A stretch of DNA of 64,000 nt from Telopea speciosissima (Eukaryota > Streptophyta > Magnoliopsida > Proteales > Proteaceae), in NCBI RefSeq assembly GCF_018873765.1, contig NC_057919.1, forward strand, positions 66,768,984-66,832,983, in the 5' to 3' direction. A program made the position numbers and the translations under genes. This document shows, piece by piece, positions 44,512-56,889 of the stretch. The stretch's first letter is position 1. The number at the start of each line of letters is the position of its first letter. The notes under the pieces were generated by a model. It saw only the letters and a program-made list of their open reading frames with translations. It was not told the DNA's origin and ran no database searches.

Positions 44512-47500
44512 ATGGCTGCCGCGCCCACTGCCGTCCCGTCTTCTTCATCCTCATCCTCCGTCTCTCTATGGACTTATGATGTGTTTTTGAGTTTCAGAGG
44601 AGAGGATACACGGAAAAACTTCACAAGTCATCTCTATGCCGCCCTGGTCAGGAAAGGAATCGAAACATTCAAGGATGACGAGAAACTGCAAAGAGGAGAG
44701 CTGATCTCTGAAGCCCTCGAAAAGGCAATCAAGGAATCCAAGTTTTCCGTTATCATATTCTCAAGAAACTATGCTAATTCGAGATGGTGCCTACAAGAAC
44801 TCGCCTTGATTATGGAGGAATGCTGCAGGGAAAAGCATCATGTCCAAAAGGTTTTTCCAGTTTTCCTCACGGGCGTGGATCCTTTGGACGTACAGCACCA
44901 GAAGGGGAGCTTTGGAGAGCCTTTTAGAGAGCACGAAAAGCGCTTCAGCCCTGAGATGGTGGGAAGGTGGAGGTCAGCCCTAAGTGCAGCTGCTCAACTC
45001 TCCGGATCCGGATGGAGTTTAACAGATTTTGGGTAATTACTTCGTCGCAGAGCCTCTCTTTTATTTATTTATTTTTCTTTTATTAAAACATAATTTACTG
45101 AAAATTAATTCAAGTAGATTTGTCTAATGGGAACTGATTGGAGGAGGGTGGAGGGAGGGTCAAAAGGTAAGGAATGGAGTGGGACCGCGTGTACTGTAAG
45201 CAGCTTTACTTTCATCTGAATATCTAAATAAGAGAATTCTGTGAGCCATTTCGATTCAGAGTTCTAAACCTTTAGAATTTTCGGATCAAAGTTCTGCAAC
45301 TTTGCTTTAGATTGATGGCAACTCACACTGTTATCCCATCTTCTTCCGACTGTGGATGGAATTACGATGTAATATTGAATTACAAAGAAGATGAAGAAAC
45401 GGGAAACAATTTCGCAAGTAACCTCTACGCTTCCCTGGAGAGGGCCAATTTCAAAACATTTCTCAAGGACCACCATGAGAACTCGAAGAGAGGAGAGCAG
45501 ATGATCTCTGAGGAGCTCAAGAAAAGAATCAAGGAATCAAGATGCGCAATTATCATATTCTCTAGGAACTATGCTTCTTCAAGACGGTGCCTTGAAGAGC
45601 TTGCCTTGATAATGGATTGCAGGAAAAATCTTGGCCAAAGGGTAATTCCTGTTTTCCTCATGGGTGTGGAAGGATCGGATGTACGGCGTCAAAAGGGGAG
45701 CTTTGAAGAGCCTTTTCGCAAACACCAAGAGTGCTTCGAGGGAGAGGTGGTGGAAAGGTGGAGATCAGATTTGAAATTAGCAGGTGAACTCTGTGGGTTG
45801 AACTTGAAAGACTTTCCTAACGGGTAATTAATATTTACTTATTCCTCCTCCCTTAAGACATTTTTATTATTAATTTCTTCCGTAGTTGTTAGAGATGGAG
45901 AATCATGAATATTGTTATATAAATTGGATTCTCATGCATTTGAAGAGCTTAATTAGCTGAAAACGTTTTTAATCGAAATCTTTAGGGAGAATTGAGACAA
46001 TAGTGTTTTATGTTAAGAGGAGGAAGGAGGGTGGGGGTGAGGACTGTAATCTTTGGTTACTTCAGTTGTTTTGTCTTAATTTCAGCTATGTAATTTTGGC
46101 TAATTTTATCTGCTATTTTCGTTTCCTTTCTATTCTATTGTGGATTCCTATTGCAGGGATGAAGAGAAGTTGATTAAAAAGATAGTGAAGGACGTCTCCA
46201 ATGCGCTGGGTATGATCCCATTTGCCAAAAAAAGAAAGCGAGTGACAAGGCCGTCTTCTCCAAAGCCTGTGATAGAGATCCCAGCCGAGGCAATTATAAT
46301 CGAGAATCAGTCATCTACTCAACGCACACTACAACAGATGCTTGATTGCATAGGTGATCCTGATCCACGTTTTGGCATCATTGGAGTGTATGGTATGGGG
46401 GGAGTAGGTAAAACCACTCTTGCCAAAGAAGTAAACAATCACTTCGAAAAAGATTTGGCCAGAGGATTAAAGATACCTTTTGAGACTGTGATAATGGTCA
46501 CAGTGTCTGCCATTCCCGACATACGAAGTATCCAAACCAATATCAGTAAGCGCCTGGGATTACAAAATAATAGTGAGGCTGATGCATTGTTTGAAGTCCT
46601 AAGGAAGAAGAAATTTCTTCTAATTTTGGATGATGTGTGGTGTGAATTAAAGCTCGAGGATGTTGGAATCCCTTACCCTCCAAACGACAAAGGGAGCAAG
46701 ATCCTAGTGATTAGTCGGATTCAAGATACTTGCACTGATATGGGTGCTAGTAAAACAATAAAAGTGCATCCATTATCTAATGCCGAGTCGTGGAAGCTCT
46801 TCGTTAAAAAAGCTGGTGAACATGTTGCTGCTGATGATATAAAGCTTTTAGCTGAAAAAATTGTTGGAAGGTGTAAGGGTCTTCCTCTTGCAATTGTCAC
46901 TGTTGCTCGAGCAATGGCAAATCGACATGGAGTTCGGGTGTGGGAGAATGCCTTAAGGGAAATGAAGCAATCAGCAAAAGATCTCCGAGGTATGATAGAT
47001 AAAGTATTTGTTCCTTTGAAATTCAGTTTTGATAGTTTGGAGAATGATATGGTAAGGAGTCTATTTCTTTACTGTGCCTCTTTCCCTGAAGATTATAGCA
47101 TATTGAGGAACCCCTATTTCCCTGACCTAGAGGGAAACGAGTTTTTAAATTATTGCGTTGCAGAGGGATTAGCAGATAAATTAGGGAGTTTGAAAGCTGC
47201 TAGGGATAAAGTTGAGGATCTGATTGAGAGCTTGAAAATTGCTTGCATGTTGGAAGAAGGAGAGTCTAAAGGCAGTGTGAGGATGCATGATATGATGCGG
47301 GAGCTTGCACTTTGGATTGTTTCTTCAGATGCTAATAGTAGCCCCAATTTCTTGATAAGGAGTGGTGCATCAATTAAAGAGGCACCACAAGCTCACGAGT
47401 GGCTAGATGCAACAAGGATTTTGCTACTAGAGACCCGGATAGAAAAGTTGCCGGAGTTGGGAGAGACGTGTCGAAAACTAACAACTTTGTTGTTCACGCA

Positions 47501-48776
47501 GAATAAGAGCCACATTGTTATCCCCCCAACAAATTTCTTTCAACACATGGATCATCTTATCGTACTCGATCTATCTTACTCATTTTTGGAATCTCTCCCA
47601 GATTCCTTGTCATGTTTAGTGAAACTTCAGGTGCTTAGGCTACTGTATTGTAAAAGGTTGAGAACATTGCCTGCAGTGGGAATGCTTCGACAGCTCCAAA
47701 TTTTAGATTTATCTGGTTGTGATATGTTAGACCAGAAAATCCTCGGATCTGAATGCATGCGAGGTGTAAGTAATTTAAGATACTTAGATGTGCGATGGAG
47801 CAAGGTTTCTATTCTAGTTGGGGTAATTTCTTGTTTGCACAAATTGGAGGAATTGAGAGTGTGTGGTGCTGATAAAATAAAATGGAGGGTGAGTGTTGCT
47901 GAAGATGAAAAGTGGGATGAGAGTGGGTGTAGTGACGATCATCAACCCTCCATCATCGATGTGGGGGAGTTGTCCCAATTGACCTATTTAACATCTCTTT
48001 CCATTTCCTTGGAAGATATCATTATTTCTGATTGGTTCAAACCTTTGGCCAAGAAGATTATGTGGTTGAGTCTAACACGTTGCAGAGTCATTAAACAAGA
48101 AGCTCTAGAAGCTCTCAATGAAGCCCAAAATCTGCAAGACTTATGCATTGAGGATTGCTCAGGTGTGACAAGTGTGCGCATTGCTACTCTGCATACTACA
48201 TTGATAAACTGTGAAGACTTGGAGTTGGTGTGGGATCATGGAGCAGAGTTCTACCACCGAGATTCCTTTACAATATTAGCCCTAACAAGATTACCAAAAT
48301 TGAAAAGGATATGTGTTAGTCTCGCACCACCACCAAATTGCTTTGGCCAACTATCGTGGATAGAAATAGCCCAATGCAATAGCTTGAAGATGGTCTTTAT
48401 GAGGGGAATGCCACGCTTGTTCAACAACTTAACACACTTTGCTGTTACTGAATGTGATAGAATGGAAGTAATAATTGAAGCAGAGGAAGAAGATGTTAAT
48501 GGAGGAGGAGGAGGAGGAGGAGGAGTTGGAGGTGTCATCATCTCACCGTTCCCAAGTCTAAAGACTTTAAATCTACGTAACCTACCAGCATTACATGATG
48601 TGTGCAGCAGCAACCACATCTTGCATTGCCCCCTTATAGAAAGTGTGACGGTGAGAAACTGTCCGAGGTTAAAGGATGATCCTCTCAACATACGAAATGT
48701 GGATGGGTTACTTGTCATTGAGGAGGAAGAATGGATAGAAGGCAATAAGGTCATAGAGGAGGAATTGAATTCTTGA
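44512..48776 (+). CDS. NLR receptor: two TIR exons joined to a CNL-type NB-ARC-LRR (locus 1)
   Basis: Proposed exons are 44512-45032 (TIR-A), 45311-45823 (TIR-B) and 46157-48776. Every junction is phase 2, giving 1217 codons, or 1046 if TIR-B is skipped. TIR-A has YDVFLSFRGEDTRKNF and the putative NADase glutamate E96 in WCLQEL. The TNL-like linker DEEKLIKKIVKDVSNAL opens exon 3. The NB-ARC then has GMGGVGKTT (P-loop), FLLILDDVW (kinase 2 ending in W), GLPLA, FLYCASFPEDY and MHDMMRELALWI. These are CC-NLR (RPS2/RPS5-like) signatures, not TNL ones. LRRs follow to the end, with a run of eight glycines near 48500. A KKRKRV stretch (46227-46244) could be a nuclear signal. Exon 3 has no CC domain and no start codon of its own. 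Splicing is inferred. Confidence 0.85.
45311..45823 (+). CDS. Second, divergent TIR exon (TIR-B) of locus 1
   Basis: The exon is 513 bp, a multiple of three, with phase 2 at both ends, so it could be included or skipped without breaking the frame. It follows a tttgctttag acceptor and ends at CGG|gtaatt. It begins with ATGGCAACTCAC (45315), so it could also start its own transcript. TIR identity is clear from KESRCAIIIFSRNYASSR, CLEELALIM and RVIPVFLMGV. The usual SFRGED motif is replaced (ILNYKEDEE) and the W of WCLxEL is R. The glutamate is retained at residue 95. It may be a non-catalytic or oligomer-shaping TIR. Confidence 0.75.
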
Positions 48777-51019
48777 TTTACAGAGATAATTCAAGCTCCT
48801 GGTTCAGTGCTGTGCTCACCTCACTACATTTCTGTACTTGAACTCTTTTTTTTTTTTATAATTCTTCATTGCAAAATTGTGCTCAATTTTATATGTGGCA
48901 ATTCCGTCAAGATCTCTTCGTTAGTTGAGGAGATTTTTTGAAGAACGTATCCAGAGAGAATTGACTTCACTATAATTACATTGTTGAGTGACTTGGGTCT
49001 TGAAGTCTCAGTATCTGAGTGGGAGAGGCATCTCATTGCACTCATCCTCTAGTTTTATTTTTTTTATTTTTTACTTTTTCTCAATGGCAATGCTCTTGCG
49101 AGTCCTTTTGATACTGGAGGATGGAGGTCCACCCATGGTTTTAAAAATCAGGAATCGGATGGGTGAATCAGTCAATTTAGATTGGAATTGATAATCACAG
49201 ATCCTGATGCTAACCGATTCAAGTCGCTCGTAGATGTATCGGAATCGGATCGGTCAATTTGTTCTCATAACTATTTCATATTATCAATCAATTATCATAA
49301 TGTGCAAGTAATATAAAAATTAGAATAACATTTATTTCATTAATCAGAAAAGCATAACAAAGATTCAAATAACATTCCCAACAACCAGTTAAATCTTCAG
49401 AGATCTCAAATTAAACTTTGGCATGACTTGTGCGTAGTACGTATTTGAATTATAGTAATATCTCTTTAGTTTTACTTCAACTTCAGCAATTGCATGTTGC
49501 CGACCTTCCCAGCTTGGCTGACTCTCTGGCAAGCAGAGCTCTATCAGTGATGTGTTGACTTGGCCCATTTTCGATTCGATCCATGGCTTGTTGAAATGTG
49601 TACTCTTCAGTCATGAGTTTTCACGTTTCATTCAATAAATTCATCTTACAAAAAAAACCTTCCCAGTAACTAAGTAGGATCTCTTCATCAGAAAGGCATA
49701 TTTTAATATAGCATCATGATCAAATTATTGCAACATTGGCCAAATTGTGTTGCACACATGTTCTCGCTAGTTTTAGCTTCTTTTTTATACTTAATATGGA
49801 TCGTAGTTCGGTACGTATATGCTAAATCCTGCAACAACACCTGTGTGCCATAACCAAGTTTCTATTGGATGAGAACCTTAGGCCCTGTTTGTTTTTTGGG
49901 GAAGATGGGGTGGGAGACTTATTGAAGTGTGGCCCATGTGTTGATGGGGTCACCAACCGGGACCGGGGTGATGAAGCCAAGGGATATTCCACTTTCCCAA
50001 TTCTATCCTGTGTTTGATTACGGGGAGGAGGGGGGTGGGAACTTTCTGGAGAGAGAGAGGGAGGGGGCAACAGGGGGGGTTCCTAACAAGGGGCTGGCAC
50101 AGGGATCAGGTGATATCAGCTTCATTTTCCTATTCGGTCCATTTCCCAAGTTCCTCTAAGTATGATTAAATCTCTTACCATATTTAATTATGATACATTT
50201 TACATGTAATTTTAATTAAAATTTTTAAACCAAAAATAAATTTATGCATAGTATAGTGGATAGATACGGTATTTCAAAAAATTTCTTCGGTAAAATATTT
50301 CAAAATGCTTTTTTTTTTGGTAGAAAAAATATTTCGAAATTTCAAAATTTAAAAATTAAAAATTTTAGAGGCCAAGAAAAACCTACATGGTCATTGAAGA
50401 GGATTCTTCTCCATTAATGCTCTCCTAAGGCCACGTTTCATAGACGTTCAAGGAGACTTAACTTCGTTTCCTCATTCTTTTTTCTTTTTTTCTATTTTTC
50501 TATTTTTCTTTTTCCTCTCTCCCGCTTTTTAAGGAATCCATAAAACGTGATGAACTTTGAAGAGGAAATAAGTAATTAAATCCGGAATCTTATCTCAAAT
50601 CTAAATCTCTCTCTCTCTCTCCTTATGCGAAACAACTCGACAACTCACATTGGTTCTGATGAACAACTACCGATTTGGTCCTGCATAAGGATGGCAAGGA
50701 AATTATATTGTCGGAGTGTTTACTAATGCTGGATCGAGTATTGGTCGCTTGAATCGGATTGGGTATCGATCACCTGTAAAATCGATATGATATCGATATG
50801 GCATCGACACTGATCGGTTGTATCAGATAACTTTACCCCCTGATTTTCTTTAAAAAAAAAAATTGGTTTTTTTACTACAATACTTTTTGTCTGTACCATT
50901 TCACCAATACGGTATCAACACAATATCAAGATCATAGTTTGAAGAATCAATATCGGATTGGTCGATTCGCATCAATATCGATTGAGACCATTACCGATTC
51001 CTTGCCGATCCAGTCTCTA
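48777..51019. other. Intergenic DNA between NLR locus 1 and the Copia element
   Basis: No gene is seen. It holds a GATCGG-family stretch (49130-49290) and a repeat at 49380-49500 that matches 40530-40630 (ttaaactttggcatgacttg, acttcaacttcagcaat). A ttaggccctgtttg start at about 49872 resembles a Harbinger or hAT end without a partner. Another GATCGG-family copy (50700-51019) is cut by the Copia insertion. Confidence 0.45.
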
Positions 51020-51024
51020 TGGAC

Positions 51025-51277
51025 TATAAGAGATGGACTTTGGAATGAATTCTCCCCCTTATCGTTTCTTGTGATAAGGTGAGGTATTTATAATTGTATT
51101 TCAAATATTTACAACAGCTATCTCAGTTACAGTGGATAAGAATCCCTTCTCATCTCTTCCTATCTTGTAGGAGTGAGTTTGGCTTGAGGAGTTGGGGTGT
51201 CTCTATCGGACTCTGACTTGATCAACGTTGTATTTGAATTGATCATGTTTGAATTCAAATTTGAATTATCTGTTACA
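51025..51277 (-). repeat. Copia 3' LTR
   Basis: This is the left copy on the plus map. It matches the other LTR except for four substitutions, all in its right half on the plus map, and has the same 253-bp length. Confidence 0.95.
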
Positions 51278-51287
51278 CTCCCCCTCA

Positions 51288-54200
51288 AGCGAAGTGGCCG
51301 CTCGCAGACGGTGAGCTTGTCCTTTAGTAGCTTGAACCATGGTGCTGATAAGCCTTTGGTGAGAATGTCTGCTACTTGATCTTAACTAGGCACAAACCGA
51401 ACACACAGTCGATTAGAGGCCACTTGTTCCCTGACAAAGTGGTAGTCTATCTCGATGTGTTTTGTGCATGCATGAAATAACGGATTGGATGCTAGATACG
51501 TTGCTCCAATGTTATCACAGTATAGAACTGGTGTTGTAATGTTAACACCTAGATCAAGCAGAAGCTGGCGAAGCCATATCAACTCAGCCGATGCATTTGC
51601 CACACCCTTATACTCTGATTCGGTTGATGACCGGGCAACCGTATGCTGCTTTTTTGAGCTCCAAGAAACCAAATTATTTCCAAGGTAGATGCAATACCCA
51701 CTTGTGGATCGTCTGTCATATGGGCAACCTGCCCAATCGGCATCCGTATAGGCATATAGTTGGACTGCTTTTGAAGGGCGAATTTGAATTCCCTGGCCAA
51801 CAGTGTCTTTTAGATAACGGAGAATTCTCTTGTCTGCGCCCCAATGCTCCACTGTGGGTGAATGCATAAACTGGCATACCCTATTGACAGAGAATGCAAT
51901 GTCTGGCCGAGTTAACGTCAGGTACTGCAATGCTCCCACAATACTTCGATACTGTGTGGGGTCTTCAAAGGCCGATCCAGTACCGGGTACGAGTGTTGTT
52001 GTAGAACTCGGGGTAGGCATCGGCTTAGCAGCAGCCATGTTTGCCTTCTGCAGGAGATCCAATGTGTATTTGGTCTGGGACAAATGTATCCCGTCGGAGG
52101 TCTTGAGTACCTCAACGCCTAGGAAGTAATGTAATTCCCCTAGGTCTTTAATAGCAAATTCATCGCCAAGCTTGTGGATGAGATCCTGCAGTTGGGAAGA
52201 GCTTGCTCCCGTTAGGATTATGTCATCAACATATACTAACAAATACATGGTATGATTCCCGATTGTGTGAACAAACAATGTCGAGTCTGATGATGATGGG
52301 CGAAACCCAATTGAAATTAGAAACGTGCCAAGCCTGTTGTTCCAAGCCCGTGGAGCCTGTTTAAGGCCGTAGAGAGCACGCTTGAGGTGGCACACATGAT
52401 TTGGATAGGCTGCATCAATGAACCCTTGGGGTTGTGTCATGTACACATTTTCCTGTAGGGAACCATTGAGAAATGCATTCTGAACGTCCAATTGGCGCAA
52501 GCTCCAGCCACGTGACACTGCAATAAAAAGGACAGTCCTGATTGTGGTCGGCTTTACCACAGGGCTGAACGTGTCAAAGTAATCAATCCCCTCACGCTGA
52601 TGAAACCCCTTGGCCACCAACCTTGCTTTGTAGCGTGCGACTATGCCATTTGAATTTCTCTTGATCCTATACACCCACTTGTTTCCAACCAAGTTCATGT
52701 TGGGTTGCTTGGGTACAAGCTGCCAAGTGCCATTTTTTAAAAGGGCATGTAATTCTTCACTCATGGCTTCTCTCCAGCGTTTGTCTTTGCTGGCCATGGT
52801 GTAAGAAGTTGGCTCAATGTCATTTGGGTGGGCTTGGGCTAGGTGTGCTGATGGGATAGGATACCGGGTAGCAAAAAGATTAAGTTTGGCTATTGGTTTA
52901 GTTACACCTGACCTAAGGCGAGTAACCATGTGGTGATGGGCTGGTTTAGGTGGTGGGTGGTTTGATTCGGTGATTTGTGGAATTGGTTCAGATAAGGTAA
53001 GAGGTGGTTCGGGTAAGGAGAGAAGTGGCTCGGCTATGGTGGGAATTAATTGAGTTGAAGGCTGAGTGATCAATGGTTCAGGTATTTGAGGACTAGATGG
53101 AGTGGGCCTTAATGGAATGGGCTGATTAATTGTTATTGATGAAGGAGTATGGGTCTGCACAATATTGTCATTAGTGACAATAAGTGGTAGGGAAGGCTTG
53201 GCTAATGGTGTAGGACTTGCACTTGGTTGCATGGCATAAGGGAAGCACCTCTCATCAAAGGTAACGTGACGTGAGATGTAGGTTCTGCCCATTGAAGGAT
53301 CGAAGCATTTATACCCCTTGTGATTGTTACTGTAGCCAATAAAGGTGCACTTGGTGGATCAAAATTGGAGCTTATGCCTTGTACGGCCGTAGCCAAGGAT
53401 AACAAGCGCAGCCATACGTTCTAAGCATTGTATAGTCAGGGTCCTTCTTGAACATCACTTGGTAGGGAGATTGATCATTTAGGACTAGCGTTGGCAGTCG
53501 ATTTATTAGATACATAGCTGTATCAAAGGCCGAGGCCCAAAACTTCATAGGAACAGAGGACCGTGCCATTAGAGTCAGACCCATCTCTACTATGTGTCTG
53601 TGCTTGCGCTCTGCCCTTCCATTCTGTTTAGACGTATGAGGGCAGGAATATTGATGTACTATTCCATTTGCTTTAAAAAACCTGTCAAATGATTGATATT
53701 CCCTTGCGCCATCTGATTGGAAGAATTTCAGTTTACGCTTAAAAATATTCTAGACATGAGCATAAAATTGCATAAATATTGATAATGCTTCAGATCGAGC
53801 TACAAGTGGGAAAATCCATGTGAAACGACTAAAATCATCAATGAATGAAATATAATAACGAAAGCCCTGAACTGAGGTAGTTGGTGCAGGTCCCCAGATG
53901 TCAGAGTGCACAAGTTCAAACGGTGCAGAAGCAATGGATTTATTGACGCCAAAGGGAAGTTTGTGAGCCTTTCCCATTTGGCATGAGACACAAACAGAAG
54001 AGGTGGTTGATGCTTGTAGTGGAAATGATGCCTGATGGAGCAAGTGGTTCATACACCTTGATGAAGGGTGACCTAGTCGATCATGCCAGATTGACTTTGT
54101 GACTCGTTCGCCAAGATGAACGGTGGGCAACGGTGGTGTTTGTGGAGATGAGGATGGATGTGGAAGCCGATAGAGCCCATCTTTAATCGGTCCTTTGAGC

Positions 54201-55345
54201 AGGGTGATCCCTATTTTTGGATCCCCGTTTCCAACTCGGACCAGATCTGAACCTGTGTAAGGATGACTAATATTCAGATTAGCCATATCATTTGTGATAT
54301 GATGGGTTGCACCCGAATCCGGGTACCAAGCTGCATCAAAGGATGTTGATGGAGCAGCTAACAAGGCTTCAGACTGGACCGAACTTTCTGTTGAAGATGA
54401 AGGTTGATAATTCTGATTAAACCTGCTGTAACAGGTTGCTGCAGTGTGATTGGTCCTATGGCAGATTTGACAGCGTGAACCAAATTGCACTTGGCTGTTG
54501 GTGTAACCTCTTCCACGACCTCCATTGTAATATGAATTTCTATTACCTCGACCTCTGTGGTAGTGGTTATAGTGACCACGGTTTCTTCCATTGTTGGAAG
54601 AGTTGTTGGCTGAACTCCGAGATATATTATTGACTTCTGCAGTTGGAAGATTGAGAGGAGCTGATCGTTGCTCTTTCAAGATTTCTTGGCTAAGGAGTAA
54701 GCCAGTGAAGACATCTAAAGGTAATGGTTCCAACCTAGTGGTGATGGAGGTGGCAAAAGACTCATACTCTGGGCCAAGCCCTTGAAGTATACTAAGTATA
54801 ATGTCTGATTTAGAGACTGGTTGGGCGGCAGCGGCAAGGTTATCAACCAAGCTTTTGATGTGTTGCAAGTACTCCACCATTGAAGAGGTGCCTTTCTTGA
54901 GTTGTAAAAGCTGATATTTCAGCTGCATCACTCTAGCTTGAGAGGTTGATGCGTAGGTCTTTTTTAGGGTACTCCACGTAGCATGGGCAGAAGTGAGGCC
55001 AACTATTTAGGCCAATGTACTCTCAGTCAAGGAGGAGATGATCCAGCGTAGTATTATCTGGTCTTGTCTTCTCCAAGCTAGGTAGGCTGGGTTAGGTGTG
55101 GAAGGATCTATGGAGGTAGATGTGGGAGAGGGAGATAGGGTTTGAGGTGGAATAGAATGACTACCATCAACATACCCGTAGAGATCATGGGCATGAAGAA
55201 GGGGTAGAAACTGAGACTTCCACAGGAGATAATTATTTTTGTCCAGTTTGACAAGGAGATGGGTGACGATATTGGTAGGAGAGATTAGGGCATTTGGAGC
55301 GGCGGTGGTTGCAGCGGTGGTGGTTGAGTTGTTGGAGTCACCCAT
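51288..55345 (-). pseudogene. Copia gag-pol polyprotein remnant
   Basis: In order on the minus strand: gag from the ATG at about 55345; the CCHC knuckle CQICHRTNHTAATC; protease core WYPDSGATHHI; the integrase region (WHDRLGHPS, SDIWGP); RT with VYVDDIILTG; RNase H with ARSSTESEYKGVA and CDNIGA. The frame is broken by stops near 55007 (TAA), 53750 (TAG), 53357 (TGA) and 51382 (TAA), and by a one-base shift near 53375. It cannot make a full polyprotein by itself. All four stops are one C-to-T change away from a sense codon. Confidence 0.93.
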
Positions 55346-55384
55346 TTGATCGTGTTGGACGTTAGTCACTGGCCGATGATACCA

Positions 55385-55637
55385 TATAAGAGATGGACTT
55401 TGGAATGAATTCTCCCCCTTATCGTTTCTTGTGATAAGGTGAGGTATTTATAATTGTATTTCAAATATTTACAACAGCTATCTCAGTTACATTGGATAAG
55501 AATCCCTTCTCATCTCTTCCTATCTTGTAGGAGTGAGTTTGGCTTGAGGAGTTGGAGTGTCTCTATCGGACTCTGACTTGATCAATGCTGTATTTGAATT
55601 GATCATGTTTGAATTCAAATTTGAATTATCTGTTACA
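55385..55637 (-). repeat. Copia 5' LTR
   Basis: This is the right copy on the plus map. The primer binding site lies just inside it and the TGGAC target duplication just outside. Confidence 0.95.
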
Positions 55638-56735
55638 TGGACCACTACAGACAAGGGTAAAATTTTAAATTGGATTTAGAGAGAAGAAATTATATTTCGT
55701 CTAATCATCTCTGCCTTTGCTTCATAGAAACACTAGTTGATCTTCGCCGAGGTAACTGGCTTGCCGATTCCACTTCCATAGCTCAAAGAATAGTCGATCG
55801 TCTCTATATCTGCAGGGCAATACCTGGTTTCTTCCTCGCTTCGACTTCACCTTAGAGTGGTTCCTCCCCTTTTCCTCATTTTCTCAAAGGTGACCCCGGG
55901 AAAAACAAAAAAATTTAGAAGGAAGTTGCCAAGAAGGCAACAAAAAGAAAGAATACCCCCACCCATATATAACTCCACTCCACTCCAAGTAGGAGATTGG
56001 CTTTCTCCCAATCTTTCTCAATTCTCAACTTTCACACTTTCTTCACAGCAAAGTTCTGCTACTCTCTGTTTCAGATTGATGGCTACCATGCCCACTGTCG
56101 TCCCGTCTGCTTCATCCTCCTCTGGATGGACTTACGATGTGTTCTTGAGTTTCAGAGGAGAAGACACCCGCAAAAACTTTACAAGTCACCTTTATGCCGC
56201 CCTGGTTAGGAAAGGAATCAAAACATTCAAGGATGATAAGGAAATAAAAATAGGAGAGGTGATCTCTGAAGCACTCCAAAAGGCAATCAAGGAATCAAGG
56301 TCTTTCATTATCATATTCTCGAGGAACTATGCTGATTCGCATTGGTGCCTAGATGAACTCGCCTTGATTATGGAAGAATCTCATGGCCCAAAGGTTTTTC
56401 CAGTTTTCCTGGAGGGCGTCGATCCATTGGAAGTACAGGACCAGACGGGAAGCTTTGGAGATGCTTTTGGGGAGCTTGCAAAGGACTGCGACGGAGAGAC
56501 GGTAAAAAGGTGGAGGTCAGCCCTTAGAGCGTGCTGCTCAACTCTCCGGATCCGGATGGTGCTTAAAAGATTTTTGGTAATTACTTTCCTCTCGCTATGT
56601 ATGTGTGTTTTTGTTTTTTTTTTAAATAAAACAGATTTTATTGAAAATCAATTCTAGTAGATTTGCAAATCCACCAACCTGCCTACTTTAATTTTTTTTC
56701 GCCAAACAAAAAAAAGTGACAGAACCAACTGACGC

Positions 56736-56889
56736 CCACTTCTTCCCTGTCCGGTCAGGTTCGTAGGTTCCTCTCATAGGGGATTGGAAATGATGACCTC
56801 ACCCCCTACCCGAACATACTACCTGAGTGAGGTGAGATCATCATTTTCGCCTTCCATATTTGAGGAACCTACGAACCTGACCGGATAGG
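56736..56889. mobile_element. Foldback MITE in the first intron of locus 2
   Basis: The arms TGTCCGGTCAGGTTCGTAGGTTCCTC and GAGGAACCTACGAACCTGACCGGATA, given in part, are inverted around a 95-bp centre. The target repeat was not resolved. Confidence 0.65.

Larger units (their letters stand above)
51025..55637 (-). mobile_element. Ty1/Copia retrotransposon, nearly complete and young
   Basis: The 253-bp LTRs (51025-51277 and 55385-55637) differ at four positions. A perfect 5-bp target repeat TGGAC flanks it (51020-51024 and 55638-55642). On the minus strand the primer binding site TGGTATCATCGGCC (55384-55371) follows the 5' LTR and resembles the initiator-Met tRNA complement. The PPT gcttgagggggag (51290-51278) precedes the 3' LTR. 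The LTR ends are TG...TA rather than TG...CA. The host target is a GATCGG-family repeat. Confidence 0.95.

Noticed and set aside
46140-46156. ATG at 46140 as the start of a stand-alone NB-LRR gene
   Set aside because: The first residues lie before a strong ttgcag acceptor, no CC domain is present, and the phase matches the upstream TIR exons exactly.
49822-50159. Opposed 76-82 codon ORFs
   Set aside because: They are GC/G-rich low-complexity DNA near a transposon-like ggccctgtttg end, and no domain is visible.
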